Origin: an uncultured Opitutaceae bacterium
GTDB taxonomy: Bacteria; Verrucomicrobiota; Verrucomicrobiia; Opitutales; Opitutaceae
NCBI GenBank assembly: GCA_903919205.1
Contig: CAIXHE010000141.1
Coordinates: 1-33,071 of the forward strand
Direction of reading: 5' to 3'
DNA: 33,071 nucleotides
The notes beneath the pieces were generated by a model. That model was not told the DNA's origin, did no database searches, and saw nothing but the letters and a program-made list of their open reading frames with translations. The translations under genes were made by a program, and so were the position numbers. This document shows, one piece after another, positions 26,611 to 33,071 of the stretch (position 1 is its first letter; the number at the start of each line of letters is the position of its first letter).

Positions 26611-27497
26611 GGGAGGTGGGAGAGCAGCCGGTCGGCCACGAGGGCCCCGAGGAGCACGGGCAGGTAGGCGAGCGAGAAGTGGAAGAGGCGCCGGGCGCTG
26701 GCATCGCGCTGCCTGGAGCGGATGAAGCCCGCGGCCCTCCACAGGAAGCCCGCGCCCGCGACCGCCGCCGCCGCCCCGTACCAGGGGCTGTCCAGGCGCA
26801 GCACGACCGGCAGGAAGCTCAAGATCACGAGGGCCAGCGTGGCCGTGAACGACCACGCCGCCACCTTCCGGCCCGACTCGTCGCGCACGGGGAGCATCGG
26901 GAAGTGCACGGCCGAGTAGTCCCTGCGGTAGGTCCAGGCGATCGCCATGAAGTGCGGGATCTGCCAGAGGAACAGGATCCCGAAGAGGATCCAGCCCAGG
27001 GCCGACACCGAGCCGTCGACGGCCGACCAGCCGATCAGCGGCGGGAACGCCCCGGCGATGGCGCCGATCTCGGTGCTCCATCGGCTCGTGCGCTTGGCCG
27101 GGGTGTACCACCCGAGGTACGCCGCGATCGTCAGCAGCGTGAAGAGCGCCGAGAGGCGCCCGACCTGCGTGAAGATGACGATCAGCGCGACGAAGCTCAT
27201 GCCCCATCCCAGCACGTACGCCGAGCCCCCGGGTATCCTACCGGTGGGGATCGGCCGCTGGGCGGTGCGGTGCATCCGAGCGTCCGTGTCGCTCTCGCTC
27301 CACTGGTTCAGGGCGGCGACGCCGCCCGCAGCGAGCGACGAGCCGAGCGCCAGGAACGCCACCTTGGCCGGGTCGTGGCCCGGGCGCGCCGCGAAGTAGC
27401 CCACGAGCGCCGTCAGCACCGAAAGCAGGCTGAGCCTGGGCTTGGTCAACTCGACGTAGTCGGCGAACCTCGCCGGCGGCTGGACGGCCTCGGTCAT
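26607..27497 (-). CDS. ctaB: protohaem IX farnesyltransferase (haem O synthase)
   Basis: The 296-residue UbiA-family membrane prenyltransferase attaches farnesyl to haem B to give haem O, the precursor of haem A. It begins MTEAVQPPARFADYVELTKP, with ELTKPRLSLL as the family opening. The Mg/prenyl-diphosphate site reads NQWSESDTDARMHRTAQRP, and the second region is AWTYRRDYSAVHFPMLPV. About nine helices are visible. It starts inside the ctaA stop (4-base overlap) and ends inside the DUF420 start. Longer in-frame upstream readings are shadows of ctaA. Confidence 0.96.
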   Translation of the reverse strand: MTEAVQPPARFADYVELTKPRLSLLSVLTALVGYFAARPGHDPAKVAFLALGSSLAAGGVAALNQWSESDTDARMHRTAQRPIPTGRIPGGSAYVLGWGMSFVALIVIFTQVGRLSALFTLLTIAAYLGWYTPAKRTSRWSTEIGAIAGAFPPLIGWSAVDGSVSALGWILFGILFLWQIPHFMAIAWTYRRDYSAVHFPMLPVRDESGRKVAAWSFTATLALVILSFLPVVLRLDSPWYGAAAAVAGAGFLWRAAGFIRSRQRDASARRLFHFSLAYLPVLLGALVADRLLSHLP

Positions 27498-28474
27498 GCG
27501 GCCGCGGTCGCCTCGATCTCGTCGCGGTGGGCGAGCCAGTTGAGCCAGAACGCGGTCACGAGCGTGAGGGCCCCCACGAGCACGTGGGCGGTCGTGATGT
27601 AGGGGTCGCGCATCGTCCGTATGATCGTGATGCCGAGCAGGATCTGCAGTGCGACCAGGCTCACGAGCACCGAGGCCCCCGAGCGCATCGTGACCGGCAG
27701 CGCCCGGTCCCTCCAGATCGCCACGGCGTACACCGCCACCCCCGCGGCCACGGCGACCGCCATCACCCGGTGCGCGAACTGGATCGCCACCCGGAAGGTC
27801 CACACCTCGGGCAGGAGGGCGCCCGACGGCGTGGACCAGGGAAAGGTCGGGATCGCGAGCCCCGCGAAGCTGTGGCGCATCACCGCGGCCACCGCGAGCT
27901 GCACGAACAGCAGGGCGCAGCAGACCGTGCCGGCCCGCCGCACCCCCGCCCCCGCCGGCAGGGGCCGCGTGATCCAGGGCCTGGAGCACGAGATCGCGAG
28001 CGCCACGAGCGTGCATGCGAAGCCCTGCGCGAGGCAGGCGTGGAGCATCGCGAAGAGCCGCCCCACGCTCGTGCCGATCGCCCCCAGCTGCACGGGGTCC
28101 AGCATCACGCGCAGGCCGCCGACGACCGCCTGTGCCACGACGAGGGCGATCGCGAAGACCGCGAGCCGGCGCACCCATGCCCGGGACTCGGTGCGCCACA
28201 CCCAGACCGCGAGTCCGAGCGTCAAGATCGTCATCAGCCCCGCGCTCAGCCGGTGGGAGTGCTCCGCGAACATCGCCAGGTTGGAGAGCCACCCGGTCGG
28301 GTTGAGCGAGCCGTTGGACAGCGGCCAGTCGGCGAACGCCATGCCGGCGCCGATCGTGGTGGTGAACGCGCCCAGCGTCACCAGCACGAACACCCAGAGG
28401 GCGGCGACGGCCGAGAACAGGGCCAGGCCCGGCTTGTAGCCGGGGGTGCGCGGGAGGTCGGCGGAGAAGGACAT
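27494..28474 (-). CDS. ctaA: haem A synthase (COX15/CtaA)
   Basis: This 326-residue protein of about eight helices oxidises haem O to haem A for the cytochrome oxidase. The four conserved histidines are in MFAEHSHRLSAGLM, LFAMLHACLAQG, IQFAHRVMAV and TTAHVLVGALTLVT. The sequence FTTTIGAGMAFADWPLSNG is the usual loop after helix 1. ATG 28474 (MSFSADLPRTPGYKP) is chosen; an upstream GTG-type extension to 28555 would add a basic low-similarity leader. It is divergent from the Sco gene, 79 bases apart. Confidence 0.94.
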   Translation of the reverse strand: MSFSADLPRTPGYKPGLALFSAVAALWVFVLVTLGAFTTTIGAGMAFADWPLSNGSLNPTGWLSNLAMFAEHSHRLSAGLMTILTLGLAVWVWRTESRAWVRRLAVFAIALVVAQAVVGGLRVMLDPVQLGAIGTSVGRLFAMLHACLAQGFACTLVALAISCSRPWITRPLPAGAGVRRAGTVCCALLFVQLAVAAVMRHSFAGLAIPTFPWSTPSGALLPEVWTFRVAIQFAHRVMAVAVAAGVAVYAVAIWRDRALPVTMRSGASVLVSLVALQILLGITIIRTMRDPYITTAHVLVGALTLVTAFWLNWLAHRDEIEATAAA

Positions 28475-28553
28475 GGCTGCGTCTAAGGGAAAGGCAGATG
28501 GTGGCACCCGCAAACCCTTTGACAATTTTTTCCTCAGGCGGATTGGTGTTGTC

Positions 28554-29450
28554 ATGAGACTTCCCGCCGCCCCGTCGCTCCTCGCAGCCGCGGCCCTTGC
28601 CGTGTCGCTCGCCGGCTGCGGCAGGGCCCCGGCGCCCGCCGCCGCGGCCGCCGCCCCCGCCGAGCGGCGCTACCCGCTGACGGGCGAGGTGGTCTCGGCC
28701 GACGTGGCGCACAAGACGCTCGTCGTGCGCCACGACGCCATCCCGGGCTACATGCCGGGGATGACGATGGACTTCCCGGTGTCGGCCGGCGACGCCGCGA
28801 ACGCCCGCCCGGGCGAGCGCATCCGGGCGCAGCTGGTCATCGACGCGGCCGGCAACGGCCGCCTCGAGTCGATCTGGCCCGACGACAAGGCGGCCCGGGA
28901 CACGGTGGACGCGGCCGCCAAGATGCTGCGCCAGGACACGACCGCCAAGGGCGGCTCCGCGTACCGCGAGGTCGGCGACGCGATCCCCGAGTTCGTGCTC
29001 TACGACCAGGACGGCCGCGTGGTCCAGAGCGGGCGCTTTCGCGGCCGCCAGGTGATGCTCAACTTCATCTACTCGCGCTGCCCGATCGCGAACATGTGCC
29101 CGCTGTCGACCACCAAGATGGTCGAGACGCAGAAGCTCGCCAAGGCGGCCGGCGTCCCCAACGTCGAGTTCGTCTCGATCACGCTGGATCCCGCCTACGA
29201 CACGCCCGGCGTCCTCAGGGAGTACGCCGGCGCCCGCGGCATCGACACGGCCAACTTCTCGTTCCTCACCGGCCCCGAGGCCGCCATCCGCGACCTGCTC
29301 ACCCAGTTCGGGGTCATCGCCCAGTTCCGCGGCACCTTCCTCGACCACACGCTCTCGACGCTCCTGATCGACGAGCAGGGGCGCGTGGCGTGGCGCGCCG
29401 ACGGCGGCGACTGGGACCCGAAGGAGTTCGTCCAGAGGATGCGCCGATGA
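28554..29450 (+). CDS. CusF-Sco1 fusion, copper delivery lipoprotein
   Basis: The 298-residue protein has a lipoprotein signal with lipobox SLAGC (C22). An N-terminal CusF-like copper-binding domain (~40-105: YPLTGEVVSADVAHKTLVVR, HDAIPGYMPGMTMDFPV) is followed by a Sco1/SenC thioredoxin-fold domain (~140-298). The Sco copper ligands are C176 and C182 in YSRCPIANMCP and H265 in FLDHTLSTLL. Classical Sco has C-x3-C; here the cysteines are spaced C-x5-C, a variant I have seen described in some lineages. It should metallate CuA of CtaC at the outer face of the membrane. A TTGACA at 28519-28524 is a possible -35, without a good -10. The stop overlaps the next start by 4 bases. Confidence 0.92.
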   Translation: MRLPAAPSLLAAAALAVSLAGCGRAPAPAAAAAAPAERRYPLTGEVVSADVAHKTLVVRHDAIPGYMPGMTMDFPVSAGDAANARPGERIRAQLVIDAAGNGRLESIWPDDKAARDTVDAAAKMLRQDTTAKGGSAYREVGDAIPEFVLYDQDGRVVQSGRFRGRQVMLNFIYSRCPIANMCPLSTTKMVETQKLAKAAGVPNVEFVSITLDPAYDTPGVLREYAGARGIDTANFSFLTGPEAAIRDLLTQFGVIAQFRGTFLDHTLSTLLIDEQGRVAWRADGGDWDPKEFVQRMRR

Positions 29451-30364
29451 CCGCGGTCGCGCACGAGGTGCGGCCCTGGCGCCAGGCCGCGCTCATCACG
29501 GCCGCGGCCGTCGCGCTCTTCGTCGTCGTGCGCGAGCTGCCGACCGGCACCAACCTGAGCCACATGGACTTTCGCGTCCAGGGCGGCAACGTGATCGAGT
29601 TCTGCGACCCCGCTAACCCCCAGTTCCTGCCGGTCGTGGCCGTCAGGTCGCCCGTCACCCTCACCGTCGCCGCCCCGAGCCCCCGGGCCGGCACCGACGT
29701 CGCGGCGACCTTGGTCCTCACCACCTTCAGCGGAAAGCCGATCGCGCCCGAGGACCTGCAGGTGGTCCAGACCAAGCGGATCCACCTGCTGATCGCGGAC
29801 CCCTCGCTTGACGACTACCAGCACGTGCATCCAGAGCCCGGCAGCAGGGCGGGGGAGTGGGCGTTCCACTTCCACCCCCGCTTCGGGGGCACCTACCGCA
29901 TCTTCGCGGACTTCACCCCCGTGGCCACGAACCGCGGGCTCTACTCGGAGGCCGAGATGCAGGTGGCCGGCGAGCCGAGCCCGGTCCTCGCCGGCACGCA
30001 GCGCCCGTCCTGGGAGGCCACCGAGGGCCCCTACCGCTTCACGCTCGGGGCCTCGGCGCTGCCGATCCGCGCGGGGGTGCCCGCGACCCTGCGGCTCGGC
30101 GTGACGCGCCTGGGCGGCGGCGCGGTGCCGCTCGAGCCGGTCATGGACGCCTTCGCGCACCTGGTCGCCTTCGACGACCGGCGCAGCGGCTTCGCGCACA
30201 TCCACCCCGACCAGCGGGACGTTTCACAGAAGCCCGACTCGACGCACCCCTCCTTCACCTTCCGTGTGATGATCCCGAGCCCCGGCCGCTACGTCATCTG
30301 GAGCGAGGTGAAGCTCGGCGGACGGGAGACCTTCGCCCCCTTCTGGTTCGACGTCGCCCCCTGA
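29447..30364 (+). CDS. membrane-anchored histidine-rich protein with tandem duplicated domain
   Basis: The 305-residue protein has one N-terminal membrane anchor (residues 13-28, ALITAAAVALFVVVRE) and two similar beta-rich modules. Module 1 (~66-175) has RIHLLIADPSLDDYQHVHPE and FHFHPRFGGTYRIFADF. Module 2 (~195-305) has FAHLVAFDD, FAHIHPDQ and FTFRVMIPSPGRYVIWSEV. Each carries a x-His-Leu strand followed by His-x-His-Pro, looking like a metal (perhaps copper) site. I do not know a named family. It is translationally coupled to the Sco gene (ATGA overlap), suggesting a periplasmic role in copper or oxidase assembly, but no function is demonstrated. It ends 1 base before the converging amn stop. 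Confidence 0.85.
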   Translation: MTAVAHEVRPWRQAALITAAAVALFVVVRELPTGTNLSHMDFRVQGGNVIEFCDPANPQFLPVVAVRSPVTLTVAAPSPRAGTDVAATLVLTTFSGKPIAPEDLQVVQTKRIHLLIADPSLDDYQHVHPEPGSRAGEWAFHFHPRFGGTYRIFADFTPVATNRGLYSEAEMQVAGEPSPVLAGTQRPSWEATEGPYRFTLGASALPIRAGVPATLRLGVTRLGGGAVPLEPVMDAFAHLVAFDDRRSGFAHIHPDQRDVSQKPDSTHPSFTFRVMIPSPGRYVIWSEVKLGGRETFAPFWFDVAP

Positions 30365-30365
30365 C

Positions 30366-31145
30366 CTAGAATTTCAAGTGCTTGACGGTCAAGCCCTTGT
30401 TGATCAACTGATTCAGGGAGTCGATGCCGATCGTCAGGTGGTCGTTCACGAACCGGTCATCGACCTTCAAGTCGCTCTCGATCGTCTTCACGCCCTCGGG
30501 CACCATCGGCTGGTCCGAGACGAGCAGCAGCGCCCCGGTGGGGATCTCGTTGGCGAAGCCGACGATGAAGATCGTGGCCGTCTCCATGTCGACCGCCATG
30601 GCCCGGATCTTGCGCAGGTACTTCTTGAACTCCTCGCTGTGCTCCCAGACCCGGCGGTTGGTCGTGTAGACCGTGCCGGTCCAGTAGTCCAGGGCGTGGT
30701 CGCGGATCGTGGTCGAGATCGCCTTCTGCAGCGCGAACGCCGGCAGCGCCGGCACCTCCGGCGGGAAATAGTCGTTGCTCGTGCCCTCTCCGCGGATCGC
30801 CGCGATCGGGATGATCAGGTCGCCCACCTCGGCGCGGTGCTTCACGCCGCCGCATTTTCCAAGGAAGAGCACCGCCTTCGGCTTGATGGCGCTCAGCAGG
30901 TCCATGACCGTCGCCGCGTTGGCACTGCCCATCCCGAAGTTGATGATCGTGATCTTGCCGGCCGTCGCCGTCGGCATGGGCTTGTCCCTCCCGTGAACCG
31001 CCACCTTGTGGGCCTTGGCGAACAGGTCCACGTAGCGCTGGAAGTTGGTCAGCAGGATGTAGTCGCCGAACTTCCCCAGCGCCACCCCGGTGTACCGCGG
31101 CAGCCAGTTCTCGACGATCTCGGCCTTGGAGCTGAGGGCGCACAT
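30366..31145 (-). CDS. amn: AMP nucleosidase, short form
   Basis: This 259-residue PNP/UDP-phosphorylase-fold enzyme is assigned to hydrolysis of AMP to adenine and ribose 5-phosphate. Visible blocks are TIINFGMGSANAATVMDLLS, VLFLGKCGGVKHRAEVGDLI, GEGTSNDYFPPEVPALPAF, AVDMETATIFIVG (catalytic Glu region) and LVSDQPMVPEGVKT. The E. coli enzyme is ~484 residues with an extra regulatory N-terminal domain; only the catalytic part is present, like other short forms. It follows lipA by 12 bases on the same strand, probably one transcript. Another nucleoside phosphorylase is the main alternative, but the GEGTSNDYFPP block favours AMP nucleosidase. Confidence 0.88.
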   Translation of the reverse strand: MCALSSKAEIVENWLPRYTGVALGKFGDYILLTNFQRYVDLFAKAHKVAVHGRDKPMPTATAGKITIINFGMGSANAATVMDLLSAIKPKAVLFLGKCGGVKHRAEVGDLIIPIAAIRGEGTSNDYFPPEVPALPAFALQKAISTTIRDHALDYWTGTVYTTNRRVWEHSEEFKKYLRKIRAMAVDMETATIFIVGFANEIPTGALLLVSDQPMVPEGVKTIESDLKVDDRFVNDHLTIGIDSLNQLINKGLTVKHLKF

Positions 31146-31157
31146 GGCCGTCCTCGC

Positions 31158-32054
31158 TCAGGCGCCCGCCAGGGCGTTCTGCGTGTTCAGGTGGTCGACC
31201 CCCGTGTAGCGCTGCGACTGCTCGTCGGCGTGGTAGCTCGAGCGCACCATGGCGCCGCTCTCGACGACGCCGAGCCCCGCGGCGAGGCCGAACTGCTTCC
31301 AGCGCACGAACTCCTCGGGCTCCACCCAGCGCGCGATCGGCAGGTGCTGCTTGGAGGGCTGCAGGTACTGGCCGATCGTCAGGATGTCCATGCCGTCGGC
31401 CGCCAGGTCGCGTATCGTCTGCTCGACCTCGTGGGCCTCCTCGCCGAGCCCGAGCATGATGCCGGTCTTCACCGTGAAGCCGCGCGACTTCGCGTGGCGC
31501 AGCACGCTCCTTGAGCGGTCGTAGCGCGCCTGCACCCTGACGGGGCGCTGGAGGCGCTCCACGGTCTCCACGTTGTGGTTGAAGATGTCCGGCCGCGCGT
31601 CGAGCACCGTGTCGACGTCCTGGAGCCTGCCCTTGAAGTCGGGCACCAGCACCTCGATCGCGGTCGACGGGTTGCGGTGGCGGATCGCGCGGATGGTCGC
31701 CGCCCAGACGCTCGCCCCGCCGTCGGAGAGCTCGTCCCGGGCCACGCTCGTGATGACGCAGTGCCGCAGGCCCATGGTCGCCACCGCCTCGGCCACGCGG
31801 GCGGGCTCGCCCAGGTCGAGCTCGGTCGGCCTGCCGGTCTGGACCGCGCAGAAGTTGCAGGAGCGCGTGCAGATGTTGCCGAGGATCATCACGGTCGCCG
31901 TGCCCCGCGACCAGCACTCCCCCAGGTTCGGGCACTGCGCGCTCTGGCAGACCGTGTGCAGCTTGTGCTGGTCGACCAGGCTCCGCACCGCGGAGTAGCC
32001 GGGGCCCGAGGGCAGCTTGGCCCGCAGCCAGCTGGGTTTGCGCGTCGTGTCCAT
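31158..32054 (-). CDS. lipA: lipoyl synthase
   Basis: The 298-residue radical-SAM enzyme inserts two sulfurs into octanoyl-protein to form lipoate for pyruvate and oxoglutarate dehydrogenases and the glycine cleavage system. The auxiliary cluster is C36-x4-C41-x5-C47 (CQSAQCPNLGEC), and the radical-SAM cluster is C62-x3-C66-x2-C69 (CTRSCNFC). FNHNVETVERL, GIMLGLGE, LTIGQYLQPS and the C-terminal RSSYHA motif complete the family pattern. The ATG at 32054 gives the usual length; upstream in-frame extensions lack similarity. It heads a lipA-amn pair divergent from lysS; 32055-32165 should contain both promoters, but none is clear. Confidence 0.97.
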   Translation of the reverse strand: MDTTRKPSWLRAKLPSGPGYSAVRSLVDQHKLHTVCQSAQCPNLGECWSRGTATVMILGNICTRSCNFCAVQTGRPTELDLGEPARVAEAVATMGLRHCVITSVARDELSDGGASVWAATIRAIRHRNPSTAIEVLVPDFKGRLQDVDTVLDARPDIFNHNVETVERLQRPVRVQARYDRSRSVLRHAKSRGFTVKTGIMLGLGEEAHEVEQTIRDLAADGMDILTIGQYLQPSKQHLPIARWVEPEEFVRWKQFGLAAGLGVVESGAMVRSSYHADEQSQRYTGVDHLNTQNALAGA

Positions 32055-32165
32055 GTTCTGAGTAATGCCCTGAAATGTACGCGAACACCCGGAATCACAA
32101 GCAAGGAACCTCCGGAAGTTTCCGTTTGCCCCGGGGCGCCGCCGGCGGCAGGATGACCCGCTCAC

Positions 32166-33071
32166 ATGAGCGAAATCCCCCCCGACATCACGCATGACCA
32201 GCACGCGGTGCGCCGTCAGAAGCTAGCCGAGCTGCGGGCGGCGGGGACCGACCCGTTCCGGGCGGAGTTTCGCCCCAGCCACTTCTCGGGCGACGCGCTC
32301 AAGGCCCACGTCGAGGGCCAGGACAACACGGTGCCGGTGGCCGTCGCGGGGCGCCTGGTCACGATCCGCGACATGGGCAAGAGCCAGTTCGTCAAGATCC
32401 TCGACCAGCAGGGCGAGATCCAGCTGTACGTGCGCAAGGACGTGATCGGCGACGACGCCTACGCCGCGTTCAAGCGCCTGGACCTCGGCGACTTCGTCGG
32501 CGTGCGCGGCTCGCTCTTCCGCACCAAGGCGGGCGAGGTCACCGTGCGCGCCGACGCCTACGTGCTTCTCGCCAAGGCCCTTCGGCCCCTGCCGGAGAAG
32601 TGGCACGGCCTCGCCGACCCCGAGCAGGTCTACCGCCAGCGCTACCTGGACATCGTCGTCAACCGCGACTCCCGCCGCCGCCTCCTGCAGCGCTCGCGCG
32701 TCGTCGCCTCGATCCGTCGGTTCCTCGACGCGCGCGGCTACATCGAGGTCGAGACGCCCGTCCTCCAGTCGGTCGCCGGGGGCGCCGCCGCCAAGCCCTT
32801 CACGACCCACCACAACGCCCTCGGCGTCGACTTCTTCCTTCGCATCTCGCTCGAGCTGTACCTTAAGCGCATGCTGGTCGGCGGCTTCGACCGGGTCTTC
32901 GAGATCGGCCGAAACTTCCGCAACGAGGGCATCTCGCGCAAGCACAACCCCGAGTTCACGATGCTCGAGCTCTACGAGGCCTACAGCGACCACCGCGGCA
33001 TGATGGTGCTGATCCGCGAGATGCTGACCACCGTGTGCCGCGAGGTGCTCGGCACCGAGCAGATTGTCCAC
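32166..33071 (+). CDS. lysS: lysyl-tRNA synthetase, class II (partial, 3' end outside window)
   Basis: About 302 of the usual ~500 residues are present. The N-terminal OB-fold anticodon-binding domain ([40 protein letters not shown]) is followed by class II motif 1 ([15 protein letters not shown]) and motif 2 ([20 protein letters not shown]). [11 protein letters not shown] and [16 protein letters not shown] are LysRS-specific. It charges tRNA-Lys in the cytoplasm. The reading frame is open to the window end, so motif 3 lies beyond. ATG 32166 ([20 protein letters not shown]) is a normal start. Confidence 0.96.
   Translation, partial: MSEIPPDITHDQHAVRRQKLAELRAAGTDPFRAEFRPSHFSGDALKAHVEGQDNTVPVAVAGRLVTIRDMGKSQFVKILDQQGEIQLYVRKDVIGDDAYAAFKRLDLGDFVGVRGSLFRTKAGEVTVRADAYVLLAKALRPLPEKWHGLADPEQVYRQRYLDIVVNRDSRRRLLQRSRVVASIRRFLDARGYIEVETPVLQSVAGGAAAKPFTTHHNALGVDFFLRISLELYLKRMLVGGFDRVFEIGRNFRNEGISRKHNPEFTMLELYEAYSDHRGMMVLIREMLTTVCREVLGTEQIVH

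Noticed and set aside
27498-29348. Long open frame extending ctaB upstream across ctaA and the Sco gene
   Set aside because: Residues before MTEAVQPP are a shadow of ctaA and Sco in another frame; the ctaB family start is at 27497.

Overview
The window is GC-rich chromosomal DNA (roughly two thirds G+C by eye) from an aerobic, free-living bacterium. All major genes are intact, with no insertion sequences, phage genes or CRISPR arrays. Verrucomicrobiota, perhaps Opitutales, is a tentative guess. It rests on the GC-rich coding style, A/C-rich leaders without Shine-Dalgarno sequences, and the gene mix (caa3 oxidase with azurin, short-form AMP nucleosidase, CusF-Sco fusion). No marker gene here settles it.

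Layout: (1) 1-2739: 3' two thirds or more of queA (minus strand), tRNA-Thr(CGT), a secreted NTF2/SnoaL-like protein and a divergently transcribed secreted mono-haem cytochrome c with an extra N-terminal domain. (2) 2750-7014, minus strand: one tight operon encoding an amidohydrolase and a complete ECF transporter (S component, fused double ATPase, EcfT), with 4-base stop/start overlaps at two of its three junctions. (3) 7108-8293: a single-domain response regulator and a stand-alone LON substrate-binding-domain protein. (4) 8540-12583: dnaK, groES and groEL, closed by a textbook terminator. (5) 12625-13404: a PhnP-like metallo-beta-lactamase-fold hydrolase. (6) 13613-20325: a sulfur assimilation operon: Rrf2-type regulator with four cysteines, YezD-like small protein, sulfate-binding protein, an unrecognised protein, CysT, CysW, CysA and CysK, closed by a terminator. 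(7) 20339-30364: an aerobic respiration and copper block. ctaC-D-E-F-G encode a caa3-type cytochrome oxidase and its assembly factor. A lipoprotein azurin is divergent from them. ctaA, ctaB and a DUF420 gene supply haem A and assembly. A CusF-Sco1 fusion and a membrane-anchored histidine-rich protein follow. (8) 30366-33071: lipA followed by amn (minus strand) and, divergently, lysS, which runs off the window.

In the sulfate operon, CysP/Sbp captures sulfate or thiosulfate, CysT/W/A import it and CysK converts sulfide to cysteine. The Rrf2 protein probably senses sulfur or Fe-S status at a dyad just upstream of its own gene. In the oxidase block, subunit II carries both CuA and a haem c, Sco and CusF domains deliver copper, CtaA/CtaB make haem A and azurin is a plausible soluble electron carrier. 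The least explained items are the amidohydrolase-ECF cassette, the unknown gene inside the sulfate operon, and the tandem-duplicated histidine-rich protein after Sco. No gene-free stretch exceeds 300 bases; the longest are 8294-8539, 25444-25678 and 13405-13612.
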